NCBI GenBank assembly: GCA_964537205.1
Contig: CAZHZH010000029.1
Location: forward strand, 1 to 29,521
DNA: 29,521 nt
Reading direction: 5' to 3'
DNA from: Colivivens sp964537205
Lineage (GTDB): Bacteria; Bacteroidota; Bacteroidia; Bacteroidales; Bacteroidaceae
Shown here in pieces: positions 15,939 to 22,973 of the stretch (position 1 is its first letter; the number at the start of each line of letters is the position of its first letter). The notes beneath the pieces are model-generated. The model saw nothing but the letters and a program-made list of their open reading frames with translations, ran no database searches and was not told the origin of the DNA. A program made the position numbers and the translations under genes.

Positions 15939-17375
15939 ATGAGACAACGTTTTCTACTGTGTGCATTGCTTGGGACCGCGATGGTGGCCAAGGCATGGGC
16001 TGAAGGACCATACGAAACAGATGAATGCCAATCAGGTTGGGTGACCATACAAAACGGACGAGTATGGACCGATGACCAAGGACGGACGGTACAAGCTCAT
16101 GCGCCAGGCTTCGTGAAGGTTCGTGACAGATGGTATATGTGTGGTGAGGACCGCTCCAACAGCTGGAATCCTGATGTGAACTTGTATTCATCCGCCGACC
16201 TTGTACATTGGAAGTTTGAGCGGAAAATAATACAGAATGGTGTGACTGTAGAGGAGCTTGGCCGTACACGAATGATTGAGCGGCCAAAGCTCCTGTATAA
16301 TGAAAGGACTGGCAAGTATGTAGTGTGGTGTCACTATGAATCTGGCAATTATGGAGCGTCGGAGGCCGCTTGTTTTGAGTGCGATTCTGTGAATGGCTCG
16401 TACGAATATGTTTGGAGCGGTCGTCCCTTGGGTGTGAAAAGTCGTGACTGCAATGTATTCCAAGACACTGACGGTACGGCATACTTCATCTCTACTACGG
16501 AGGAAAACCACCACTTGGGGCTTTTCCGTCTCGACGCTGAATATCATAACGCGGTAAATCATGTCAGACTCTTCCCTGACCAAAGGCGGGAGGCTCCCGC
16601 CATCGTGAAAGTCGGCAAGCGTTACTTTATGTTCAACAGCGCGTGTTCGGGTTGGGATCCCAACCAGTGCAAGATGTCGTATACAGATAATTTGAAATCA
16701 GGATGGACTCCTCTTGCCAATGTGGGCAATTCTATTGCGTACGACACACAGGCGGCGGCTATAATAGAGATAAAGGGGACAAAGCAAACCACGTATCTAT
16801 ATGTAGGTGACCGTTGGCAGGATCCGCAATTACCCGAGAGCAAGATTATCATATTCCCGATCTCGTTTGATGACACCATTTGCCATTTCAACTACTATGA
16901 ACGTTTTGATATAAACTTCACCACGGGAGAATGGCGTGCGACTCCGACCAGGCATGTATTCGCCGACAAGAAGGCATGGAAGGTCATAGGCTGTAGCAGT
17001 CAAGAAAGTGGTGCGGTGAGCATGCCTGGCAGCAATGCCGTTGATGGTGACATCCAAACAATATGGCATACTTCGTATGACACGAACCATTTGAACTTGC
17101 CGCATGAGATCACAGTTGACATGGGAAAGAAGCAGTACATTCACGGCTTTCTTGCCACCCCTCGTATGGACGGACCTGTAGGAGGGCTTATACGCAAATA
17201 TCAGTTTTTGGTTAGCGGGGATGGAAAAACATGGCAACCAATATCGAGTGGAGATTGGCTACCATATTGTACGGTTGTTGACTTCCCAAAGGTTCTATGC
17301 CGGTATATACGCTTGGTCAAGACGGATGGCAGAAGCGCGTCGTTGGCCGAACTTGATGTCGTTGTCGACAGGTAG
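15939..17375 (+). CDS. GH43-type glycoside hydrolase (beta-1,3-galactanase-like) with F5/8 type C domain
   Basis: The 478-residue secreted enzyme (signal peptide ends near AWA-EG) has a five-bladed GH43-like domain at about 25-330 and a discoidin (F5/8 type C) carbohydrate-binding domain at about 345-478 (SNAVDGDIQTIWHT, CRYIRLVKTDG). Candidate active residues are Glu114 (IERPKLL), Glu218 (REAPAI) and Gln271 (YDTQAAA). Their spacing fits the Glu-Glu-Gln set I recall for subfamily 24 exo-beta-1,3-galactanases, which use Gln in place of the usual Asp base. It likely acts on arabinogalactan-type side chains in the periplasm or at the surface. It begins 12 nt after the YbjN-like gene with no terminator between, so it may be the last operon gene. 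Converges on the next gene. Confidence 0.85.
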   Translation: MRQRFLLCALLGTAMVAKAWAEGPYETDECQSGWVTIQNGRVWTDDQGRTVQAHAPGFVKVRDRWYMCGEDRSNSWNPDVNLYSSADLVHWKFERKIIQNGVTVEELGRTRMIERPKLLYNERTGKYVVWCHYESGNYGASEAACFECDSVNGSYEYVWSGRPLGVKSRDCNVFQDTDGTAYFISTTEENHHLGLFRLDAEYHNAVNHVRLFPDQRREAPAIVKVGKRYFMFNSACSGWDPNQCKMSYTDNLKSGWTPLANVGNSIAYDTQAAAIIEIKGTKQTTYLYVGDRWQDPQLPESKIIIFPISFDDTICHFNYYERFDINFTTGEWRATPTRHVFADKKAWKVIGCSSQESGAVSMPGSNAVDGDIQTIWHTSYDTNHLNLPHEITVDMGKKQYIHGFLATPRMDGPVGGLIRKYQFLVSGDGKTWQPISSGDWLPYCTVVDFPKVLCRYIRLVKTDGRSASLAELDVVVDR

Positions 17376-17429
17376 CCGGATATCGTAGTAACGTGTCAGC
17401 TGTTGTTTCCGACTTGAATGCTACTTTGT

Positions 17430-18023
17430 TTAAAAGCAGAATCCAATGGAGGCAGTGAAGTCGTCGTAGTGGAAACTGTCGGATACGCCTGGATATTGCT
17501 TACAGATGTTTATTAATCCGATATGCCCCTTTACGCCTAAACGCCAGTGTCTGCTTGCTTGATAGTAAACGGCCGGCTGAAGTCCGAAGTCAAAGTTCTT
17601 GTATATTTGTTTACCTTGCAAGGGGGCAGAAGGGTCAGCATCTATGTAATACTCATTTCCAGAAGTGCGGAACGAGAAAACAGGACCAAATTCGAATACA
17701 ATGCCGCTTCGCTTGAAGAGGTTCAAATGGTATTGTGCCACGATGGGAATGTCTATGTAAGAGCAGTCATAATCGATTGCCCCGTCATCAGTATCACCTG
17801 TATCGAATTTAGCGCGGTATGCGACGCCTGGCATTACCGACCAATGACTGTCAATGTAGTAGTTCAGTCCGTAGCCTAAGTGAAGGGCATACGGGTCGTC
17901 ACCATCGGTAACACTCTTTGCTCCACCGAAGTCAATGTAAACGTTGTGTTCCCAATGTCTGTCCTGTGCGTTAGCGACAGTGAATGCTGAGAGGCAAATC
18001 AGAAATGGAATAACTTTGTGCAT
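17430..18023 (-). CDS. Outer-membrane beta-barrel protein (OmpW/PorT-like)
   Basis: The 197-residue protein has a signal peptide (MHKVIPFLICLSAFTVANAQ). It then shows alternating amphipathic strands with Tyr/Trp girdles (LHLGYGLNYYID, WSVMPGVAYRAKF, GIVFEFGPVFSF, FGLQPAVYYQAS, WRLGVKGHIGL) and ends in a terminal Phe (FTASIGFCF), typical of outer-membrane insertion. The length suggests an eight-stranded barrel of the outer-membrane beta-barrel family common in Bacteroidota. Specific function is unknown. It is monocistronic: convergent with the GH43-like gene and preceded by a long intergenic region holding its -7 box. Confidence 0.85.
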   Translation of the reverse strand: MHKVIPFLICLSAFTVANAQDRHWEHNVYIDFGGAKSVTDGDDPYALHLGYGLNYYIDSHWSVMPGVAYRAKFDTGDTDDGAIDYDCSYIDIPIVAQYHLNLFKRSGIVFEFGPVFSFRTSGNEYYIDADPSAPLQGKQIYKNFDFGLQPAVYYQASRHWRLGVKGHIGLINICKQYPGVSDSFHYDDFTASIGFCF

Positions 18024-18122
18024 AGCTTGATGTTTATTTTATATAACTTAATCTGTTTGTATCATTTCTGTTGAATATGGCCTTGAGGTGTTCCTGCATG
18101 GTCGGTTTCAATTAATACTGTG

Positions 18123-18130
18123 CAAAGGTA
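18123..18130 (-). promoter_or_regulatory. -7 box (TACCTTTG) of the beta-barrel gene promoter
   Basis: The reverse complement reads TACCTTTG, a perfect Bacteroidota -7 element, about 100 nt upstream of the minus-strand start at 18023. No good -33 TTTG is seen at the usual spacing. Confidence 0.6.
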
Positions 18131-18270
18131 ATGATTTTATTTTGTTCGTAAGCGTTTTCAAAATATAAATTTGATGTTATATCAAATAATCTCTTTTATC
18201 CCCGCGAATCATGGCAGAGGACTTGTCGGCGGTTAGATTCCTGCAGTGCTATTCCTGAATTTCCAAATCC

Positions 18271-18330
18271 GTTCAATCCTGTTCAGTATCTGTTCAATAT
18301 TCGTTCTGTTTCGTTCAACATCCGTTCAGA
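18271..18330. repeat. GTTCA array phased at 10-11 nt
   Basis: GTTC(A/T) motifs start at 18271, 18281, 18292, 18303, 18313 and 18324, giving steps of 10, 11, 11, 10 and 11 nt, close to one DNA helical turn. Five of six copies are GTTCA; the copy at 18303 is GTTCT. All copies would lie on one face of the helix. Confidence 0.75.
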
Positions 18331-18349
18331 ATACGACGTAAATTCTATG

Positions 18350-18464
18350 TTTGCCCAAACGTATGACCTGTGTTTGCCCATCCATATACCCCGTGTTTGC
18401 CCAAGCACAGGGTGAGTGAATGCCCGTTCAATGACCATTCATTTGCCCAATCACAGAACGTGCT
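18350..18464. repeat. 23-nt TTTGCCCA tandem array
   Basis: Exact TTTGCCCA octamers start at 18350, 18373, 18396 and 18442. The spacings are 23, 23 and 46 nt, and a degenerate copy (AATGCCCG) sits at the expected midpoint 18419. Three of the copies are preceded by TG. The intervening bases are poorly conserved apart from a tendency to end in GTG. Confidence 0.75.
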
Positions 18465-18767
18465 GATTTACAGGCATAATCATCTTTCTCGGCAATCGTT
18501 CGACCACGCATGTCGCCAAAAGGCAATACTTCGTGCACATATTTTGTCTTATATGGAGGACGTTCGGCAATATCCGATGTGCGTGTCGTGTCCGGCGGAC
18601 TCACTGCGGGCTTGCTCTATACAGGGAGTACCATGGCCCGTGAAGGGAACATGCCAAGGTGTTATATTCTATATCAAGTTTGGCAACTCTCTGCCGTGTC
18701 CGCATAGTCGATAGGGAAAGAAAATAAAAAATAGTGTTTTTTCCAACCTTCGTATTGAGATAAACGC

Positions 18768-18775
18768 TATCTTTG
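18768..18775 (+). promoter_or_regulatory. -7 box (TATCTTTG) of the LEA-like lipoprotein gene
   Basis: TATCTTTG lies 45 nt upstream of the start codon at 18821, matching the Bacteroidota -7 consensus. The upstream -33 region is A/T-rich but has no clean TTTG. Confidence 0.6.
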
Positions 18776-18820
18776 CAACTCAGTTAAAGTATATATTAAT
18801 GTCAAAAAACTTAAGATGTT

Positions 18821-19423
18821 ATGAAGAAATTATTTGTTATGGTAATGGCTGTGTGCGGGATGACTCTCGTATCATGCAGCGGTGGTAATTCAAGTTCAAG
18901 TGACGCCGACTCTGTAACGGTTGAAGCAGAGGAGGTTCCTGAAGCAGCAAAGGTAAATCAAGATTTGGAAGACATCGAAGGCGAAATCGAAGAAGGCGTG
19001 GCTTCCGGCCAGGCCGATGCGGTGTTGTCTTCAATTGCGGCTTACAAAGCCAAAATTCAAGCCTTGATTAAGGCGGGCGACGCGGCGACCGCCCAAAAGT
19101 ACATTGACAAGTTGAATGACTTTGTCAAGGAAAACCAAGAGACTATCAACAGTTTGGGTTCTGGAGTGTCAGAGTCTGCCACTAAGACTGTCACTGAGTT
19201 GGTTGAACAGGTAACGGCTATTCCTTCGAATGTCAGCCAAACAGCCAAGGAGGTTGGTGAGGAAGTGGTAAGCGAGACAAAAGAGGCCGCTACTCAAAAA
19301 GTAAATGAAGTCGTTGAGGAAGGCAAGACAAAGACGCAGGAAGCCGTTGACGCACAGAAGAAGAAGGCTTCGGACGCGATTGACAAGGCTGCCAGCGATG
19401 TGAAAGGCAAACTCGGACTCTGA
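18821..19423 (+). CDS. Lipoprotein with LEA-like amphipathic helical repeats
   Basis: The 200-residue protein has a lipoprotein signal peptide with lipobox LVSC (Cys19) followed by a Ser/Gly/Asp linker, so export and lipid anchoring are expected. The remainder is almost entirely helical, rich in Ala, Glu and Lys. The last 50 residues (KEVGEEVVSETKEAATQKVNEV and onward, then KKKASDAIDKAASDVKGKLG) have the 11-residue-like pattern of LEA/apolipoprotein-type amphipathic helices. Such proteins may shield membranes or proteins under stress; here this is inference from composition. It is monocistronic, with its own -7 box and a strong terminator. Confidence 0.82.
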   Translation: MKKLFVMVMAVCGMTLVSCSGGNSSSSDADSVTVEAEEVPEAAKVNQDLEDIEGEIEEGVASGQADAVLSSIAAYKAKIQALIKAGDAATAQKYIDKLNDFVKENQETINSLGSGVSESATKTVTELVEQVTAIPSNVSQTAKEVGEEVVSETKEAATQKVNEVVEEGKTKTQEAVDAQKKKASDAIDKAASDVKGKLGL

Positions 19424-19448
19424 CGGTTTACTTCACCCAATGAAAATT

Positions 19449-19484
19449 AATCCCTTAGCCCCAAATGGACCAAGGGATTTTTTT
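19449..19484 (+). terminator. Rho-independent terminator of the lipoprotein gene
   Basis: Perfect 8-bp stem AATCCCTT (19449-19456) with AAGGGATT (19472-19479), loop of 15 nt, followed by a T-run to 19484. Confidence 0.85.
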
Positions 19485-19544
19485 GACTGTATTCGATTTG
19501 TACGATGTTTTGCCGTACAATTATTGTTGGGGGCTTGCGAAACT

Positions 19545-19560
19545 CGACCCGCCCGGGTCG
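19545..19560 (-). terminator. Perfect 7-bp GC-rich inverted repeat, weak terminator candidate
   Basis: CGACCCG and CGGGTCG form a 7-bp palindrome with a 2-nt centre, 5 nt past the stop of the minus-strand DUF4270 gene. No T-run follows on either strand, so it could instead be a binding site. Confidence 0.4.
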
Positions 19561-19565
19561 TGTGG

Positions 19566-20945
19566 TTATTTGAATTTACTGTAGACTACCTCAAGCTTGA
19601 TTGGTGTGGATCCGCCTATGATTTTCGCACTTGACATGGAGAAGCTGTGACAGAGCTTGACAAGCGTTTGTGAGGTGGATGACGTGCTTGTCTCGAATGT
19701 AGGTTCTACTGGGATAAACAGGACTTTATTGTAGTTTTCCGTCGCCGTGCCGTTGCGCACTTCCTCGTTCATGATGTTCATTAGTTGGGATATGTTGCTG
19801 AACGTGTAGGTGTTGGTGCTGCTGTTGAATGACGCCAAGTAGGATTCGCGGGAGTCCGCGACCTTGTATTGCTCGAAGAATCCGTTGTTGTAGTCGTCAA
19901 GGCGCACGAGGAGGATGTATTCCGGAATGTCGAGCTTGAAGCCGCCCGCCACCTTGTCGTTGTACCGGGTCAGAACCAGCTTGGCTTGATTTATCGTGTC
20001 GTTGTAATTAAGTTCGGATGCCGGGAGAGTGGCAAGTGTGAATATGCCGGCAGGACTTTTCAGATAGGTTGCGTCGGTGTCGTCCAATAATTTGTCCAAG
20101 TTGGAGTTCTCGAAATGTGTAGCCTGAATGACTTCCTCAGTTGCCGCGAACTGGCACATGCCGGTGGTGTCTGCGTCGTAGGTCGAGTCGTGGTAGCGGT
20201 AGTTGATGTTGAATTGTGCGATGTTTATGTATGCTAATGCTCCGTCGCCGCTTTCAAGCTTGAAATAGAATCCCTTGCTGCCGGGGAGTCCGCTGTTGAT
20301 CCAGCTCTCCGAGTCCTTGAAGTATTCGGGATGGGTCTTCCATGCTTCGTAGATTTCCTTGCCGACCTCGTTTGGCAGAGGTATCACTATTTTGTTGCTG
20401 TAGCTGGAACTGTTGCGCTCGTCCTCGTCGATCGTGCGGTCGGACAATGTGTACCACTTCACCGTCAGCGGTTCCTCTGAGGGGTCGTAGTATTTCGACG
20501 CGTCGATATTCGTGTAGTAGTCGGCGTCTGGGTCCATGATGCGGGTCAGTGGGTAAACGCTGATTTTGAATGTGGCGAGGGAGTCGCCTATGAACTTATT
20601 GACAAACAGGCGTATTTGTGTCGAAATGATGCTGTCGTTGATAATTGAATCAGGGAAGCTGAAGTCTTCGATGCAGTGGAATTGCGCGAGGAAGTCGGAC
20701 TTGATGATTGTGCCTGTCTCGGGGTCGGTGAACCTTCCGAGGTATGACATGCTGGAGCGTGCCAACACGGAGTCACCGGCAGAGAATGACTGCGTATAAA
20801 CGTCGTATGAAGTACTTTCTTTCGTGATCAAGTCTTCGTATGGCATCATGTCGCTTCCCAAAGTGTCTGTGTCGTCGTCGCATGACGCAAACGCCATGGC
20901 AGCCGCGATGACTACGGCTAATGAGTATAGGATCCTTGGTCTCAT
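19566..20945 (-). CDS. DUF4270 lipoprotein
   Basis: The 459-residue protein has a signal peptide with lipobox ASC (Cys21) followed by DDDTDTLGSDMMP, the characteristic opening of DUF4270 proteins. A long beta-rich extracytoplasmic region follows (SYLGRFTDPETG, LVLTRYNDKVAGG, YILLVRLDDYNNG, VLFIPVEPTF). The family is widespread in Bacteroidota and predicted to be surface or periplasmic; its biochemical role is unknown. It is encoded 88 nt downstream of the GT5-like gene on the same strand, a pairing common in Bacteroidales, so the two are probably co-transcribed. Length and start are normal for the family. Confidence 0.9.
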   Translation of the reverse strand: MRPRILYSLAVVIAAAMAFASCDDDTDTLGSDMMPYEDLITKESTSYDVYTQSFSAGDSVLARSSMSYLGRFTDPETGTIIKSDFLAQFHCIEDFSFPDSIINDSIISTQIRLFVNKFIGDSLATFKISVYPLTRIMDPDADYYTNIDASKYYDPSEEPLTVKWYTLSDRTIDEDERNSSSYSNKIVIPLPNEVGKEIYEAWKTHPEYFKDSESWINSGLPGSKGFYFKLESGDGALAYINIAQFNINYRYHDSTYDADTTGMCQFAATEEVIQATHFENSNLDKLLDDTDATYLKSPAGIFTLATLPASELNYNDTINQAKLVLTRYNDKVAGGFKLDIPEYILLVRLDDYNNGFFEQYKVADSRESYLASFNSSTNTYTFSNISQLMNIMNEEVRNGTATENYNKVLFIPVEPTFETSTSSTSQTLVKLCHSFSMSSAKIIGGSTPIKLEVVYSKFK

Positions 20946-21033
20946 TGTTTAAAGACGAATTTCGTCGGATTATGCTTTGTTGTTGTTTGTTTGCTATATT
21001 GGTTTGTTGCCGGGCCTTGTCCGTGTGTGTCCG

Positions 21034-21837
21034 TCAGCCCATCAGCTTGTCATAAAACGCGCTATACGCTTTGAAGTCTTTCGTATTATTCAGAACGGGC
21101 TTGTGTATGGACTTGGCGTATTCAACCACGTCTTTCGACGCGTGGCTGTCGTCGACAATTATGCCGTCAGAGTATTTTATGGCGATCTTCATTAGTTCGT
21201 CGTATGTACAGCTGCCCTGGCAAACGTCGGCGATGTCGTCTGCTGTTATATTCTTAAAAGGTATGCTGTTAAGGAATGAAGATCCCATGTTGGTGCTTAT
21301 TTCGTTTGAAGTAACGGAAAACACTATCTTTGCGTCGCAGAATGACGGCTCGTCTTCATACGCCTTTTTTATGTAGAGCGGGGCTAATGCGGCTGTCCAT
21401 CCATAGCAATGGATGACATCTGGCACCCATCGCAGTTTTTTGACTGTTTCCAGGACTCCGCGCGCGTAGAATATGGCGCGTTCTCCGTTGTCGGTATACT
21501 CTGTGCCGTCTGATCCTGCCGCCAATCCCTTTCTGTTGAAGAACTCATCATTGTCGATGAAATATATCTGCATGCGGGTGGCTTGTATGGATGCCACTTT
21601 GATGATCAGCGGGTGATCGGTGTCGTTGATGATGATATTCATTCCCGACAGCCGTATAACCTCATGCAGTTGGTTTCTCCGTTCGTTGATTGTTCCCCAA
21701 TCAGGAGAGAAGGTCCTTATTTCGTGTCCGAGCGACTGTATAGCCTCCGGCATGAGGAGTCCTTTTTTTGATTGTGTGGTTTCGGAAATGAAGGGTGTCA
21801 TTCCTGAAGTGATGAACAATACTTTATTTGCTTTCAT
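21034..21837 (-). CDS. GT5 glycogen/starch synthase N-terminal-like protein
   Basis: The 267-residue protein matches the N-terminal (GT5/Glyco_transf_5) lobe of starch/glycogen synthases: MKANKVLFITSGMTPF, KKGLLMPEAIQSLGHEIRTFSPDWGTI, WVPDVIHCYGWTAALAPLYIK. The C-terminal Rossmann lobe that carries most of the sugar-nucleotide site is absent. The usual KTGGL motif is replaced by SKKGL. Short proteins of this type are routinely annotated 'glycogen synthase' in Bacteroidales next to DUF4270 and often panC; panC is not adjacent here. Full synthase activity is unlikely from one lobe, so a regulatory or alternative role is plausible. It is not a recent truncation, since the ORF ends cleanly and the family has this length. 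Confidence 0.82.
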   Translation of the reverse strand: MKANKVLFITSGMTPFISETTQSKKGLLMPEAIQSLGHEIRTFSPDWGTINERRNQLHEVIRLSGMNIIINDTDHPLIIKVASIQATRMQIYFIDNDEFFNRKGLAAGSDGTEYTDNGERAIFYARGVLETVKKLRWVPDVIHCYGWTAALAPLYIKKAYEDEPSFCDAKIVFSVTSNEISTNMGSSFLNSIPFKNITADDIADVCQGSCTYDELMKIAIKYSDGIIVDDSHASKDVVEYAKSIHKPVLNNTKDFKAYSAFYDKLMG

Positions 21838-21863
21838 CTATGTATGTTTTACTTTTCAACATG

Positions 21864-21897
21864 CAAAGATATAGAAAAAAAAGCGCAAAAAAGCAAG
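21864..21897 (-). promoter_or_regulatory. Promoter for the GT5-like/DUF4270 pair
   Basis: The reverse complement reads TATCTTTG at 21864-21871, 27 nt from the start codon. A CTTG element at 21894-21897 lies 22 nt further upstream, slightly long for the consensus. Confidence 0.6.
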
Positions 21898-21931
21898 TCT
21901 TTCACTTTAATTATAGTTTAAGTGCCGTTTG

Positions 21932-21955
21932 AGGGGCTGGTTTCGCCCCTTTTTG
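21932..21955 (+). terminator. Orphan terminator-like hairpin, plus orientation
   Basis: AGGGGC (21932-21937) pairs with GCCCCT (21945-21950) around a 7-nt loop, followed by TTTTTGATTTT. Both flanking genes are on the minus strand, so no annotated transcript needs it. Confidence 0.5.
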
Positions 21956-21992
21956 ATTTTGTGGTTGTCAACAGCGTCGGCATATATAAGTT

Positions 21993-22024
21993 GACGGTCA
22001 CGAGTTTCTCAACCAGTGACCGTC
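21993..22024. repeat. Perfect 9-bp inverted repeat
   Basis: GACGGTCAC (21993-22001) and GTGACCGTC (22016-22024) are perfectly complementary with a 14-nt spacer that itself contains GAG-TTT-CTC. No T-run follows, so it is either an RNA stem or a dyad protein-binding site. Confidence 0.6.
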
Positions 22025-22183
22025 GGGAGATAAATTCTTACATTATTCTCACTTACCAAAAAGAAATTAAAATGTGCTTAAACTAAGCTGATTGAAAATT
22101 CTTGACACGTACAGTCCTTCGCAAGTGAACACATTATTCAGCGGAACTTGGCTGCCGTGTTGTACCTTTATATTACTCTTATA

Positions 22184-22666
22184 TTATTCTGTCAGTAGCA
22201 ACCATGCGTCAGGATAAGTGGCGCGGAGCTTGTTGCGTGTTGATACGGCCTCGGACTTTGATGACGTTGACTGTGCTATCACGCGATACATGCCAGTTGC
22301 GGGATTCTGTGCCACAATTGCACTGTAGCCTTTGTTTCGGAGTGTGCTGCAAAGGTTGTTCGCGTTGTCAATGTTTTTGAACGATCCGCAAACTACATTG
22401 TATGGACTGAGCGAACCTCCGCTTACCGATGTTATAGTTTCCTTGCGTACGTCGGAATTGTCTTCTGTTTCGGTTACTACTGGTGTGACAGTCTGTACAG
22501 GTGTTACTACCGGGGTAACCTCAACGGGCTCTGCCACTTGTTGTTGCGATTGTTCCTGGGCTTTCGCCTTTTCGTATGCTTTCTTGTAGCTGCTCTCACT
22601 CGACTTACATGACACGAATGCAATAGCTGACACGATTGCCAAGCCGATAATTACTGTTCTTTTCAT
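22184..22666 (-). CDS. SPOR-domain lipoprotein
   Basis: The 160-residue protein has a lipoprotein signal peptide with lipobox VSC (Cys20). A charged segment and a Val/Pro/Thr-rich linker with repeated VTPVV units follow, then a SPOR domain at about 85-160 (YNVVCGSFKNIDNANNLCSTLRNKGYSAIV, MYRVIAQSTSSKSEAVSTRNKLRATYPDAWLL). SPOR domains bind glycan strands lacking stem peptides and target proteins to division septa. The pattern suggests an outer-membrane lipoprotein that reaches peptidoglycan through the linker. It is transcribed divergently from recR with a well-formed promoter. Confidence 0.92.
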   Translation of the reverse strand: MKRTVIIGLAIVSAIAFVSCKSSESSYKKAYEKAKAQEQSQQQVAEPVEVTPVVTPVQTVTPVVTETEDNSDVRKETITSVSGGSLSPYNVVCGSFKNIDNANNLCSTLRNKGYSAIVAQNPATGMYRVIAQSTSSKSEAVSTRNKLRATYPDAWLLLTE

Positions 22667-22752
22667 TTCCTTGTCTTCTATTTATGTTATTAAATCAATT
22701 TGAATTTTCCTGCGTTATCCCTTGTTTCCGTATGTAAACTTATGATACACTG

Positions 22753-22785
22753 CAAAGGTACAACAATTTATCGCAAACTGCCAAA
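22753..22785 (-). promoter_or_regulatory. Promoter of the SPOR lipoprotein gene
   Basis: On the minus strand TTTG (22782-22785), a spacer of 21 nt and TACCTTTG (22753-22760) match the Bacteroidota consensus. It predicts a leader of about 80 nt. Confidence 0.75.
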
Positions 22786-22905
22786 TGTTTTCATGAAAAA
22801 ATGATTTACAGATGTATATTTGTGTGTTGCGGCCGTCGTCTTGTGCATGATATGCGGCTTGTCCGCAAAGTGTGGAATGTCGGGGCTGCGTCTTTTTCGT
22901 GGTTT

Positions 22906-22939
22906 ATTGCTACTCTTTGATAAAAAATGACTACCTTTG
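22906..22939 (+). promoter_or_regulatory. Promoter of recR
   Basis: TACCTTTG at 22932-22939 is a perfect -7 box 34 nt before the start codon. ATTG at 22906-22909 is the nearest -33 candidate, with a 22-nt spacer. Confidence 0.65.
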
Positions 22940-22973
22940 CAGTCGGATTTATTCCGCATGAGTTGTTACACAC

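Larger units (their letters stand above)
18024..18820. other. 797-nt divergent intergenic region with two periodic repeat arrays
   Basis: No credible gene is seen; the plus-strand frames at 18370-18714 and 18510-18707 overlap repeat arrays, lack promoter support and resemble no family. Contents: the minus -7 box at 18123-18130, a GTTCA array with 10-11-nt steps at 18271-18330, a 23-nt TTTGCCCA array at 18350-18464, and the plus -7 box at 18768-18775 just before the lipoprotein gene. Confidence 0.7.
21838..22183. other. 346-nt intergenic region with hairpins
   Basis: No gene is seen. It contains a minus -7 box TATCTTTG (21864-21871), a plus-oriented terminator-like hairpin (21932-21955), a 9-bp inverted repeat (21993-22024), and a segment at 22057-22077 resembling the start of the small transcript at 25479. 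Confidence 0.65.

Noticed and set aside
18271..18464. CRISPR array
   Set aside because: Units are only 10-11 or 23 nt with short conserved cores; there are no spacers of about 30 nt and no cas genes.
18370..18714. Plus-strand frame of 114 codons (and 18510-18707) before the LEA-like gene
   Set aside because: It runs through the 23-nt array, shows no domain or composition typical of neighbours, and has no -7 box.
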